Positions 54,115 to 64,000 of a stretch of 64,000 bases of DNA are shown here, in pieces (position 1 is the stretch's first letter; every line of letters begins with the position of its first letter). Both the position numbers and the translations under genes were made by a program. The stretch lies in contig NW_019174061.1 of assembly GCF_001642475.1 (NCBI RefSeq), positions 1-64,000 of the forward strand, in the 5' to 3' direction. The notes under the pieces are model-generated. The model saw nothing but the letters and a program-made list of their open reading frames with translations. It was not told where the DNA came from and did no database searches. Origin of the DNA: Fonsecaea monophora. Its lineage: Eukaryota; Ascomycota; Eurotiomycetes; Chaetothyriales; Herpotrichiellaceae.

Positions 54115-56820
54115 ATGACCCCTCAGATGTCCGCGAGAAACGAACCCGGTCGATCCACGTCTCTGGCAATCCACGACCAACATGACCTGACGCGGTCTCG
54201 CACGCCGCGCCCATATCTTCTGCGGGCAGAGAGCCTAAGGCCGGCGCAGGTCCAGGGAGCTGACAATGGCTACGGTGTTGTCACCAATGGACATGGTCCT
54301 TCCCCGAAACTCAGTCGTTCTGAGTCTAGCGAAAGCGGCACAGAGGCAGACGACGAGAAGGGCCCCTTTCTCAAGGGACTTCCTGCACCTCCTCCACGTC
54401 TACACAAGGGTCTTCGAGGAACTTCACCTGCCAACTTGACCCCGGCCCACAGCCCGTTTCCCACACCGCCAGCCTTTATCGAGGGGGATGGGCCTCGATT
54501 TTTCGACTCGGTCCAGAAACCTGGGAAAAGAAAACAACGGACGAAGGAGCATATCAGAGACTACGAAGCGTATAAGAAACGGAAGCGACGCGAGATCATT
54601 CGGCGATGCACAGAAACCTCGCTTCTTTGTGGCATTGGGGTGGTCGTCTGGAACAGCAGAGGGGGTTCATCGGGCCTCAAAGACTGGCTCAACGAGGTCA
54701 CGGCATTCCTTCTACTCCCACCATTTGTCTATCTGCTTTATCCGCTCAGGCTCACGGTGCGAGCAGTAGCTGCGAAAAAGTCCATTCTGCAAGCACTCAG
54801 GCTAGGATTTCACATCCCCTCACAATTTGACCCTGGCCCTCTGTTGTATCCGGTACTGCTACCGCTAATGATATCCGTTTCTCTGTTCCGCCAGAGCGTG
54901 GCTTTTCTCCCAGCAGCAATCATCTGTGGGTTGTCGTCGATACCCTCGATTATCACAACAACGCCGAAGATTCCTGCCATTGGCATGTATCTGCACTGGC
55001 TCCTTTCCGTTATTCCACTCCATACCTCGAATTACCGATCATCATCCGCTCCAGTTCCAAAGCCATTGTCTCTGAAACTAGATCCCGGCTCTCACTTGAG
55101 TAGGGAAATCCTGGTGGTCATATTTCCCTTGCACCAGGCATTAATCTCGATGCTTGGGTATCTCACCACTTCAAGTCTGGATATATCAGAACTACAGCTC
55201 CTCTCATCAGCACTCATAAATCTCTACATTTTTGCTCGGACGCCCCAAGCCGAGATTCTCAAGGCGATGATCTGGCTGGGGGGTTTGAGCATTTTCATCA
55301 CATGTAAGAATGTTCTGATGTGGGAAGTCGCTTTGGCACGAGTGCCCACCTGGAGGCTGTTGCGCTCACGCCAGCCCGTGGGTCTAATAGCAAGACTCGA
55401 TCAATACCTTTGCAGCGTTCTTGTGGGTGGGAGGTATAAAAGCCGGCACGCAGACAGTTCGGATACTGAGGATGAGGTCCATCCTGCGCATTCTAAGCCA
55501 GGCCTGAGGCCCCGCTTGAGGTTGCAATTAAATGGCAGAGCTTTCTCTGCAACTGCCTCTGCTCAGGAGCCAGCGTCAGCTTTTGAACAGCAACCATCCA
55601 AGGCCACTTCATCGGAGACGGTTGCGCTGTCAGTACCACCTCGAAGAAACACATTCACCACCTTGGAACAGAGTCGGCGCAAGCACCAGGCCCTAGGCGC
55701 GAAGAAGGTGAAGCCGGCTCCAACTGGTCCTTCCGCGGCCTTCCTAGCGTTCAGCGTGGCGCAAGCGCGAGTGCGAAAGTATGCATATGCGGCCGTCGCC
55801 TACATGTTTGTGATTATCACAATCTTGGGACCGGTTCGGCTCTACGTGGGCCATCGGGCGTTGTCGAACCATGAGCCCATAGGTTGGGCATTGGGATATT
55901 TGTTCGGCAATCTACCCATCTTCCGACTTTGGGTGGTTAGCAACAACCTCGAACGATGGATCTGCCTCCCAGCCCGAGGAGCAGAGGCACTGTTACCATT
56001 CAAAAACGGCGGTATTGAATATGCCCGCCAACATGCTCTTGGACCAGCTACCACACGCCTCACCATATGTGCATACTGCCTCGTCGTGCTCATGGCTGGA
56101 ATAGCCACTGTTGTTCACCTCACGTCGATTGTCGAAGTCGACACAAGACGCAAAGTCTTTCACGGTATCATGGTTGCCATGCTCTTGCCGACCATCTTTG
56201 TGGATCCTTGTTTTATAGCTCTGGCGCTCAGCTTGATTTTGGCGATTTTCCTCCTCCTAGACCTGTTCCGAGCGTCACAACTGCCTCCGATCTCCAAACC
56301 CCTGACTGTTTTCCTGGCGCCTTACGTGGACGGGCGGGATCATCGCGGTCCTGTGATTGTGTCCCATATTTTCTTGTTGATCGGTTGTGCAATACCGTTA
56401 TGGTTGTCACTGGCTGCTGCACCGCGTGTAGGTCAAGATCCTTGGGCTGGCTGGGACACCACATTGCGCGACTTGAGCATGGTAAGCGGCGTTGTCTGTG
56501 TAGGAATGGGGGATGCAGCAGCCAGCTTAATTGGACGGCGGTATGGCAAGACGAAATGGTACTGGGTTGGAGGGAAGAGCGTAGAGGGCAGCCTCGCGTT
56601 TGCCTGTGCGGTAACCTGTGGTCTGTCCGCGAGCTGGCTCTGGCTCAGATTGGGTGGCTGGGCCTCGTGGCACGGTGGCGATCCTCTGATTCTCATGCTG
56701 GGGAAATGCATGGTTGCGGGGACAGGGGCCAGCCTCCTGGAGAGTACCCTGACCGCTGCCAACGACAATGTGGTAGTTCCAGTTGGCCTCTGGCTGCTCG
56801 TCAGAGGCCTGGATATATGA
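54115..56820 (+). CDS. SEC59: Dolichol kinase
   Basis: This is an ER membrane enzyme that phosphorylates dolichol with CTP to supply dolichyl phosphate for N-glycosylation, GPI anchors and mannosylation. The single exon encodes 901 residues from the first ATG (MTPQMSARNEP). A disordered N-terminus of about 140 residues is followed by many hydrophobic segments. The catalytic C-terminal part includes VDTRRKVFHGIMVAMLLPTI and the CTP-binding VVCVGMGDAAASLIGRRYGKTKW, then GKSVEGSLAFA. A disordered loop of roughly 120 residues (about 455-565) interrupts the membrane part. It is longer than yeast Sec59 (519 residues), as is usual in filamentous fungi. Confidence 0.93.
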   Translation: MTPQMSARNEPGRSTSLAIHDQHDLTRSRTPRPYLLRAESLRPAQVQGADNGYGVVTNGHGPSPKLSRSESSESGTEADDEKGPFLKGLPAPPPRLHKGLRGTSPANLTPAHSPFPTPPAFIEGDGPRFFDSVQKPGKRKQRTKEHIRDYEAYKKRKRREIIRRCTETSLLCGIGVVVWNSRGGSSGLKDWLNEVTAFLLLPPFVYLLYPLRLTVRAVAAKKSILQALRLGFHIPSQFDPGPLLYPVLLPLMISVSLFRQSVAFLPAAIICGLSSIPSIITTTPKIPAIGMYLHWLLSVIPLHTSNYRSSSAPVPKPLSLKLDPGSHLSREILVVIFPLHQALISMLGYLTTSSLDISELQLLSSALINLYIFARTPQAEILKAMIWLGGLSIFITCKNVLMWEVALARVPTWRLLRSRQPVGLIARLDQYLCSVLVGGRYKSRHADSSDTEDEVHPAHSKPGLRPRLRLQLNGRAFSATASAQEPASAFEQQPSKATSSETVALSVPPRRNTFTTLEQSRRKHQALGAKKVKPAPTGPSAAFLAFSVAQARVRKYAYAAVAYMFVIITILGPVRLYVGHRALSNHEPIGWALGYLFGNLPIFRLWVVSNNLERWICLPARGAEALLPFKNGGIEYARQHALGPATTRLTICAYCLVVLMAGIATVVHLTSIVEVDTRRKVFHGIMVAMLLPTIFVDPCFIALALSLILAIFLLLDLFRASQLPPISKPLTVFLAPYVDGRDHRGPVIVSHIFLLIGCAIPLWLSLAAAPRVGQDPWAGWDTTLRDLSMVSGVVCVGMGDAAASLIGRRYGKTKWYWVGGKSVEGSLAFACAVTCGLSASWLWLRLGGWASWHGGDPLILMLGKCMVAGTGASLLESTLTAANDNVVVPVGLWLLVRGLDI

Positions 56821-58114
56821 CCCGGAAGTGAATGCGCATCACCGATCGCGTGTAATTTCTAGCTGTGCAAGTGCTCGGATACCACATCTAAGTCGGTACT
56901 TGACGGCACGAGTACTTGGTAGAAAGAACTCAATACGTGGACGCTGGTCAGGGTTCTTTGCGCTTGTTTTCCCACTACGTCAGGTACGTAAAGCAGATCC
57001 GGAAGAACGAACCCACTTGGTAAAGATGGACTCGTCGGACGATTCCGTTAGGTACTGGGCGCAGTGGGAGTCAGATGCTCGAAGGTGGTGATTCGTTGGT
57101 GGCAAACAGAGACAAAGGTGTCTGGGGAAGATTGGCACTGCAGCCTTGATCAGCAAGCGAGGCGAGAGGTGGGAAGATGATGCCACCATCTGGTGGCCAG
57201 GTGCCTTATCTCTTGCTCCATCCATATCACTCCAGATTAGTCGTGCGAGGACCAGTAGACGCCAGTAGTACAGCAGTCACAAGTTCACTCCCACGCCTTC
57301 CCCCCAAAGTCCGAGGGCAGGTGGGCTGTCAGCGCAGGCAGAACAGGGGACCTTCGAGCATCCACACCACGCCATCACCCACGTCTTTACCCGTTGGGAG
57401 CGGGCGGGTGCTGGTGTGATGATAGACTCCTCCAGACATCGGACAATTCTTTATCGACACCGAATGACTGCATGACTAACTTGCTTGAGGCCTTGTACGC
57501 TGCGTGCTGCTGCACGCTGCTGCATCCTGCGCCCTGTAACCCTGCAACCCTATACTACTGACTGTACTCCGGACTCTCTTCCTCTCCCACCCCCTTCATC
57601 ACGCTGCTTGAATCCAGCGTCTCCCTTTGCCTACAGTTTATTTTTTGGTCCTACTTCAAACACTTCATCGATTCCTTATCTCGTTTCTCTCTCTTTTAAG
57701 CCGCATTACTTTCTTTGTACATTGCGCTGATAGTGCAGTGCTCCGCATCCTCCAAGTCACACGTCACTCGTCTCTCGTCCAACCACAGATTTCCCCCCAG
57801 AGGTCGCGCGCCCAACTAACACCACGTCCTCTCACAACCCGCCATCTTCACCGGTCAACTGAGGTTCATCTGTGCTGTACATCTAGACTTAACCACTGCA
57901 CCTTGAGTCCTACTCCTCCACCGAGTCCGTTGAGCTTCTTTGCACCACAATTGCGCAGCCTCCCGGAATCACGCAGCCTACCGTTCAATTGCGCCATCTC
58001 CACTCCTACGACTTGAGCGAGCCCTGGTCGCCTGCTACCTGTTGCCTCAAACCATCCATTCATCGGTCGTTTTACCCTTTCCGCCGCAGTTGTTCGCTTT
58101 ATCCCGAGCAATCC
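56821..58114. other. Intergenic region and CT-rich leader of ATG1
   Basis: From about 57474 to 58114 the plus strand has no ATG at all and is strongly pyrimidine-rich, which is typical of a long fungal 5' leader. No separate gene is recognised. Confidence 0.6.
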
Positions 58115-58162
58115 ATGGGCTACCATAACCCCTTGGATCCTTCTCTTCAGCGTAGAAGATAA
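58115..58162 (+). promoter_or_regulatory. Single upstream ORF (15 codons) in the ATG1 leader
   Basis: The only ATG in the 640-base leader opens a 15-residue frame, MGYHNPLDPSLQRRR, ending in TAA 81 bases before the ATG1 start. Its isolation in an ATG-depleted leader suggests translational control, but this is inferred. Confidence 0.5.
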
Positions 58163-58243
58163 CCTCCGAAGCAACCTCACCTCACCTGACCATCCGTCAC
58201 CACCCTTGTTCATCGAAGTAGGCGGAGGAGGCGAAGGGAGAAT

Positions 58244-61200
58244 ATGGCGTCCACACCTCCTCAATCATCCACTTCCAAGAGGTCAAAGGAGTCGGAGCGG
58301 ATAGGCAGTTTCCAGCGTCATGAAGAGATTGGTCGAGGCAGCTTTGCAACGGTCTACAAGGCCATCCATACGGTTCGTCCATCCAAGCCACACCTTCTGG
58401 AAGACATACTGACACCTTTCTCTAGACCAATTCGGGGGTGCAAAGCATTGTGGCGATCAAATCCGTCAATATGTCTAAGCTGAACAAGAAGTTGAAAGAT
58501 AACCTGACGTCGGAGATCTCAATCCTCAAAGGCCTTCATCATCCTCATATCGTAGCCCTCATCGACTGCAAGGAATCGAGTGCTCACATACATTTGGTCA
58601 TGGAATATGTTGCCCTAGGTGACCTCTCCCACTTTATCAAGAGACGAAATGAGATCAAGGACAGTGACTTGGTGGGCAATATGATGGTCAAATATCCCAA
58701 TCCTCGACACGGCGGCCTTCATGAAGTGGTGGTCCGGCACTTCCTAAAACAACTCGCCAGTGCTCTGCAATTCTTACGGGCAAGAAATCTCATTCATCGA
58801 GATGTCAAACCGCAGAATCTCCTGCTGAACCCGTCTCCGGAATACTTTGAAAAGCACAAGCCACATCCTATGCCTTATAAAGTCGGTGACGACTCATTGA
58901 ATCCAGTGACCGGCATTAAATCTTTGCCTATGCTCAAGATTGCAGATTTCGGATTTGCTCGGTCACTGCCTTCAACAGCCCTGGCCGAGACCCTATGTGG
59001 TTCACCACTCTATATGGCTCCAGAGATCTTACGGTACGAGAAATACGGAGCAAAGGCTGACCTATGGTCCGTGGGAACCGTGCTTTTTGAGATGATGACG
59101 GCCCGCCCTCCGTTCCGAGCTTCAAATCATGTCGAGCTGCTTCGAAAGATCGAGAAGAGCGAAGACAAGATCAGGTTTGGGGACGAATACATAATCACCG
59201 AAGAAATGAAGAAGCTCATCCGGTCACTCCTTAAGAGGGATCCCGAGGAGAGACTTTCATTCCCCGATTTCTTCAGCAACGAGATCGTGGCGGGTCCTAT
59301 TCCTGGCCTGCACCCAGAGGATGTCCCCGAAGAGCCCATTCAGCCCCAACACGACCGTCGGCGGAACAGTCGAACTGATCCTGTAGGGCTTGTTCGTCCG
59401 GCATCCCGCAGAGAACCAGAAAGTCCCTATAATGATTCTTCCAAGACCGCTTCGGAAGAGAACACACCACGACGATACAGTGGGCGATTGTCTGGTACAA
59501 AGGATCAAATCATCACGCAAAGAATCACAAACGAAGAACTTCAGGCCACGTTGGCTTCGCCCACAAGTCCATCTGATGGCCGTCCAACTCTTCATCCTCA
59601 TGCTACCGCACCCGCCAGGCAGGAACTTGTACTGCGTCCATCCTCGATTCCGATGACCCGTCAGACCAGTACAGGCTCACATAAATTGCCCCCTTCCTCC
59701 TTGCGTGGCCAAGTCTACGACGAAAGCCAGGAAGCCAACCTGCGCAAGGAGCAGGAAGAGAAGGAGAAGGAGAGGGAGCGGGTTGCGCAGGATATTGCCT
59801 TCGAGCGAGACTATGTACTGGTGGAGAAGAAGGCGGTGGAGGTCAACGCATTGGCTGACGAGCTCGAAGCCAGTCCGCGTTTGAACAGGAATTCCCTCCA
59901 GGCTGCCATGTCCCCGAAATCAGGAGCCATGGTCCGCCGAGCCACGACACAGGGTGCGCCGGGCTCAGCAACGGGCGCCCAGACGAGCGCTTCTCGAGCT
60001 GTCCAGATCGCTTCAGGGAGAAGACCCGAGTCAATTCATCAACGGCAAAACTCCTACGAACGTCGGTACGGTCCCAGTCCCAGCTCAGCCACTTCGGCTA
60101 TTTCAAAGGCTCTCAACATGGCAAGCGGTCGACTATTTGGAGTTGGATTCTCTCCACCAGTAAACCTGATTCGTGGCGGCAAATCTCCTCCAATCACCTA
60201 TAGCCCATTCCCTACATATCCTGGAGCCCAAAGCAGCTTGGTCATGATTGGGGATTCTAAGGGAACACCAGCCGCCGATGAAGACACTAAATTCGTTCAA
60301 AATGTCGAGGAAATTGCAACCAGAAGCGATGTTGTATATGGATTTGCCGAGGTCAAGTATAAACAATTGATTCCTGCCGGCCCATCACATCCAGGACTTG
60401 GGTTGCGCAATGCCTCCAGCGACAATGTCACCGGTATCCCATTTGGAGCCTCCAACGAAGACCTCACCATCGAAGCCGTCGTGGTTGTGGCAGAAGAGGC
60501 CTTGGTTCTCTACGTCAAAGCGTTGGCTCTGCTCGCCAAGGGCATGGACATTGCAGCGCGATGGTGGGCGCGTAAGAATCGCTCCGAGGCTACTGGTGAT
60601 AACGGCACGTATCGGTCCAGCGCAAACTCGGCTGCCACGGGCCAAAGGATGAACAACGTCGTACAATGGATTCGGAATCGATTCAACGAAGTTCTCGAAA
60701 AGGCAGACTTGGTTCGACTGAAACTCATTGATAGCCAGCGACGGCTCCCCGAGGATCATCCCAGTCATCCGAATAATATTTCTTCTACGACTGCGTCAAG
60801 CGCCGGCTTAGGGACATCAGCGGACCAAGTGGTTGTTAGCTCTGGCATTACCGCTGAAAAGCTCATGTATGACCGAGCCTTGGAAATGAGTCGCGCGGCT
60901 GCGATAAATGAATTGACGAATGAAGACTTGGCCGGCTGCGAGATCTCGTATGTGACGGCAATCCGGATGTTGGAAGCTGTCCTGGAAAACGATGACGACA
61001 ACGTATCCAGGAACGGCAGTGGTACCAGTGACCAAGATGAGAAAGAGGATCTGGCTCCGATCAACGGACTAGAAGCTGAAGATAGGAGAACTGTGAAGAA
61101 CTGTAAGTTGTGTTTGAACGCGTCCGAAAAATCCCTGGCTAATGACACCTTCTACAGTGGTGGCGAGCATTCGTCAACGTTTAACCGTCATCCGGAGAAA

Positions 61201-61327
61201 GCTTCAAGTCATCCAGAAGCGTGCATCGGCACCGGCTGTTGCGTCCCCAACCAGAGCATCTCCTCCCATCGCACACCGCGGCAGCCACCCTGCTACAGGT
61301 GTTGCAGCTACTCCTCCACGATCATAA
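58244..61327 (+). CDS. ATG1: Serine/threonine protein kinase ATG1 (autophagy initiation)
   Basis: This is the kinase that starts autophagosome formation with Atg13 and Atg17. Three exons, 58244-58372, 58426-61102 and 61158-61327, encode 991 residues. The kinase domain (about 22-330) has the loop EEIGRGSFATVYKA, VAIKSVNM, NLIHRDVKPQNLLLN, KIADFGFARSLP and YMAPEIL. A long disordered middle region follows, then the C-terminal tandem-MIT (EAT) region that binds Atg13, including VVVVAEEALVLYVKALALLAKGM and EKLMYDRALEMSRAAAINEL. The last exon (LVASIRQRLTVIRRKLQ) ends in a Pro/Ala-rich tail. An unspliced reading gives a wrong C-terminus. Confidence 0.96.
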
Positions 61328-62928
61328 CCAGATCGAGATTCACGAAATCACGACTACTTCTTCCGAGCACTTTGTCTACAATTACCTGAGCAACGCGACC
61401 TTGAGGTGCGTTGTCCAGTGACCATGACTTGGCGTATACCTGGGCATCTGTTCAAACTTCTCAGCCGGGAGTGAGGGATTCACGACACTTTCGACGTGTG
61501 CGGGTAGGCTCTCTTGGCTTGTAATTATCCTACGTGTTTTTATCTGTCTGCATTTTCCTTTTCTGGTTGTGCATTGTGCTTGGGCTGAGGCAACGATGGC
61601 AATCATTCTTGAACAGCGTTCGGCATCACGACCCTGGCATATTATTGGCGTTTATATTTTTCTTCAATCGAACTCGGATGAAATTGAGCAAGCTCACCGG
61701 GCTTATGTGCATGGGGCTGGAGGCGGTCGAGCTTTGATCCGTCCAAGGAGATTTTGGACAACGGAATGGAACAAGATACCCGCTCACGACATGCAGATCA
61801 CGGACGACTTGAACTTTGAAGAAAATACGATGGAGGCTGGCGCTATGGTTCCAAGAATTTGGATGGGGTTATATGGTTGTGGTGCTAGGGAACCGGAATT
61901 GGTCTTCTGTGCGGGCTTGGGCGATCTTGTCGTGTGTGTATACCGGGTACTTGCTGTGCTATACTCTCGACGGTGAAAGGGAGTCTATACTGAAAGGGGC
62001 TATGAGACAGGAAGGACGTGTGCGTGCTCGTTGTCTATACGATGGTGGCGGCGCTCTTTTATGGCCAGGAGATTGAAGCCAAATCTCAGTATAGAGAAAG
62101 AGACATTCGTGGTTTTCCCCTCTTCAAATGACTGTTTCATTCCTAGTTCCCAACAATGTGCCAGACAACTATGGAGAATCACCCACTTAGATAAGTGACT
62201 TCCTCAAACTTGCTGGGAGTTTTCATTCTGGCAAGAATGAAGAACAAAACAAATCAAGAATGCACGGAGACGTCAGCATTTTGATGCCGGTTCTTGCCTG
62301 GGTGACGAAAGGAAAAAGACGCATGATCAGACCATTGACCGTGAGTTGTCTGTCGATCCAGGGATGGAAAGTGATCGAAGTGAACGAGCCTGGGGGCTAG
62401 TTTGCGTCAGAACAAGGAGTGACAGCCTTGGTGAAGCGAGTTGGCGTAGTCTGGGTGTGAGAGGTCACGTTTATGGACCAGGCCTGCCACGGTTGTGCAG
62501 CAGGGGTTAGATGAATTCTGTGGTCAGCAGGGCCTGAGTACGAGGCAGAAGATATGTGTGCACCGGATCGAACTGGCTGCGAGAGGAATGCAGGGTATGC
62601 TGGAGAGAAGATTCATAGACAGCGAAGGGTTTGTTGGAGAGAGAAAAAAGATCGAGGCAGCGCAGGAAGAGTTGAAGTCGCCGCACCTGCCCCGTTGGGT
62701 ACATCGACTCGCTAGTACCGAGGCACCAAGCCGAAGTAGGAAGGTAACTTGATGCCCTAGCTGGCTGGCTGGCTGGCACCTTTAGCTGGTGCACGAGACC
62801 TTCTGCCTCTAGGCCTCACTCACGAATCCCTCCATTCAGGTTCTTTCCCCCCATTCCTTTGACTTTGTGATTCTAGAGGGGGCTGACCTTTTCTCTGCTG
62901 AGAAAGTCAGGCGGTTAATTACAAGTAG
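61328..62928. other. Intergenic region (1.6 kb)
   Basis: This lies between ATG1 and the aminopeptidase gene. A small CTGG repeat lies near 62760-62777. Open frames of up to about 135 codons have no support. Confidence 0.5.
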
Positions 62929-64000
62929 ATGCAGCCATTCTACACACGGTCTCTTTCCAGGCTTGCTGCTAAACACCGGATCCCACCTCCACAACGACTG
63001 CAAACGCAGAACCTCCGACGATCCTTCCAAACGCAATCTTCATTCTGTACCTACGTTAAGAACCACAGTGACATCCGTCCAGGCTACCAGCAACTTTCTG
63101 TGCGACCTTCGACGTTACAAGCAAGACCCCTTTCTCTGTCGTCCTCGCGGCTCGGGGCTTCAAAATATCGTTCTCTGGAGCCTTTGCCCTTCCGGAGCTC
63201 TGCAACAACAACGTCTTCCCGACCAGCGTCTCCGACCACCACCATGTGCCGCTTCATGTCTGACTCGCCTGGTGCTGCAACAACCCAAGGCCGCGTCGTG
63301 CTACCTACAAATGTCGTTCCAAAACACTATGACGTGACCCTCGAGGTCGACTTTGCCAAGTTCACCTTCGAGGGCACTGTTGTCATCGACCTCGACGTCG
63401 CAAAGGACAGCACCTCTATTTCCTTGAATACTGTGGAGCTTGAGATCCATTCCACGACCGTTCACGCAGATGGTGCCCTTGTCACATCCTCACCAAAACT
63501 ATCCTACGATGCGGACACACAGACCACAACCATTGAGCTTGGTGAAGGAAAGACGCTATCCAAGGGCCAGAAAGTGCAGTTGAAACATACATACACGGGT
63601 CAATTGAATGACAAGATGGCTGGATTCTACAGGTCCAAGAGGAGGGACGGACAATATTTGGCAGTCACTCAGTTTGAGGCCACTGACGCCAGGAGGGCAG
63701 TGCCTTGCTTCGATGAGCCTGCACTGAAGGCAGAGTTTACCGTCACCCTGATTGCCGACGAGGGCATGACATGTCTATCCAATATGGATGTTGTATCGAC
63801 CGAAACTGTGCACTCGGACATCATAGGTGGGAAGAGGAAGGCTGTCAAATTCAATCGATCTCCTAAAATGTCGACTTATCTGTTGGCATTCATTGTTGGA
63901 GAATTGAAATCGATCTCTACCGACAAGTTCAGATTGCCCATCAAAGTGTGGATGACCCCGGAGCAGAACGAGGAAGATGGAAGATTTGCGCTCGACGTTG
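62929..64000 (+). CDS. M1-family aminopeptidase, 5' part (Ape2/Aap1-like)
   Basis: This is a zinc aminopeptidase running off the right edge. The conserved N-terminal domain starts near RVVLPTNVVPKHYDVTLEVD and continues through DKMAGFYRSKRRDGQYLAV, QFEATDARRAVPCFDEPALKAEF and MSTYLLAFIVGEL. The catalytic GAMEN and HExxH motifs lie beyond the window. Two starts are possible in one open frame. The ATG at 63244 (MCRFMSD) gives the cytosolic-type start. The ATG at 62929 adds 105 codons rich in Arg and Ser and almost free of acid (MQPFYTRSLSRLAAKHR), like a mitochondrial presequence. In yeast, Ape2 carries a longer N-terminus than Aap1. Confidence 0.9.
   Translation, partial: MQPFYTRSLSRLAAKHRIPPPQRLQTQNLRRSFQTQSSFCTYVKNHSDIRPGYQQLSVRPSTLQARPLSLSSSRLGASKYRSLEPLPFRSSATTTSSRPASPTTTMCRFMSDSPGAATTQGRVVLPTNVVPKHYDVTLEVDFAKFTFEGTVVIDLDVAKDSTSISLNTVELEIHSTTVHADGALVTSSPKLSYDADTQTTTIELGEGKTLSKGQKVQLKHTYTGQLNDKMAGFYRSKRRDGQYLAVTQFEATDARRAVPCFDEPALKAEFTVTLIADEGMTCLSNMDVVSTETVHSDIIGGKRKAVKFNRSPKMSTYLLAFIVGELKSISTDKFRLPIKVWMTPEQNEEDGRFALDV

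Noticed and set aside
61569..61976. 135-codon plus-strand frame after ATG1
   Set aside because: Composition is not protein-like beyond chance, there is no splice context, and it lies in the 3' region of ATG1.
1..64000. tRNA or other structural RNA genes
   Set aside because: A by-eye search for B-box-like GGTTCRANNCC sequences with matching arms found no convincing candidate. A covariance-model scan would be decisive.

Overview
The window is nuclear DNA of a filamentous ascomycete (Pezizomycotina). The evidence is short GT-AG introns of about 45-95 bases, eukaryotic housekeeping genes (IDH1, proteasome beta-6, PNO1, MDM31, CYM1, taxilin, SEC59, ATG1), a Zn(II)2Cys6 regulator, and the fungal habit of catabolic genes lying between housekeeping blocks. 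A eurotiomycete such as a chaetothyrialean black yeast is plausible but not proven by what is visible here. No tRNA, rRNA, CRISPR array or intact transposon was recognised.

Left block (1-22.5 kb), mostly core genes: 5' end of a nitronate monooxygenase, IDH1, an MFS transporter, a Bem3-like PX-PH-RhoGAP protein, a SAP30BP/HCNGP-like protein divergent from the proteasome beta-6 gene, the ribosome-assembly KH protein PNO1, a secreted or membrane-anchored kelch protein, and the mitochondrial inner-membrane protein MDM31/32. 

Middle block (22.5-45 kb), accessory: an unusually GC-rich MetE-like gene with a palindrome beside its TATA box, a decayed gene of unknown family, an APH-like phosphotransferase, a Baeyer-Villiger monooxygenase, a Zn2Cys6 transcription factor, a secreted amidase, an alpha/beta hydrolase, a relic of a second amidase, a frameshifted AtuA-DUF4387 gene with no visible 5' end, an FHA protein with a kinase domain whose HRD aspartate is asparagine, and a fungal repeat-motif gene broken by TGA at a conserved tryptophan. 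The oxygenase, hydrolase, amidase and regulator could form a small catabolic or detoxification cluster whose right flank is decaying. 

Right block (46-64 kb), core again: a BTB-domain protein, mitochondrial presequence protease CYM1 divergent from taxilin, dolichol kinase SEC59, autophagy kinase ATG1 with a long CT-rich leader holding one short uORF, and the 5' part of an M1 aminopeptidase with a 105-codon in-frame upstream extension resembling a mitochondrial presequence.

Exon boundaries were worked out by hand. In the multi-exon genes presented as intact the spliced length is a multiple of three, and the joined protein makes sense in most of them. Least certain are the first intron of the kelch gene, the 3' ends of the phosphotransferase and transcription factor genes, and the limits of the broken genes.
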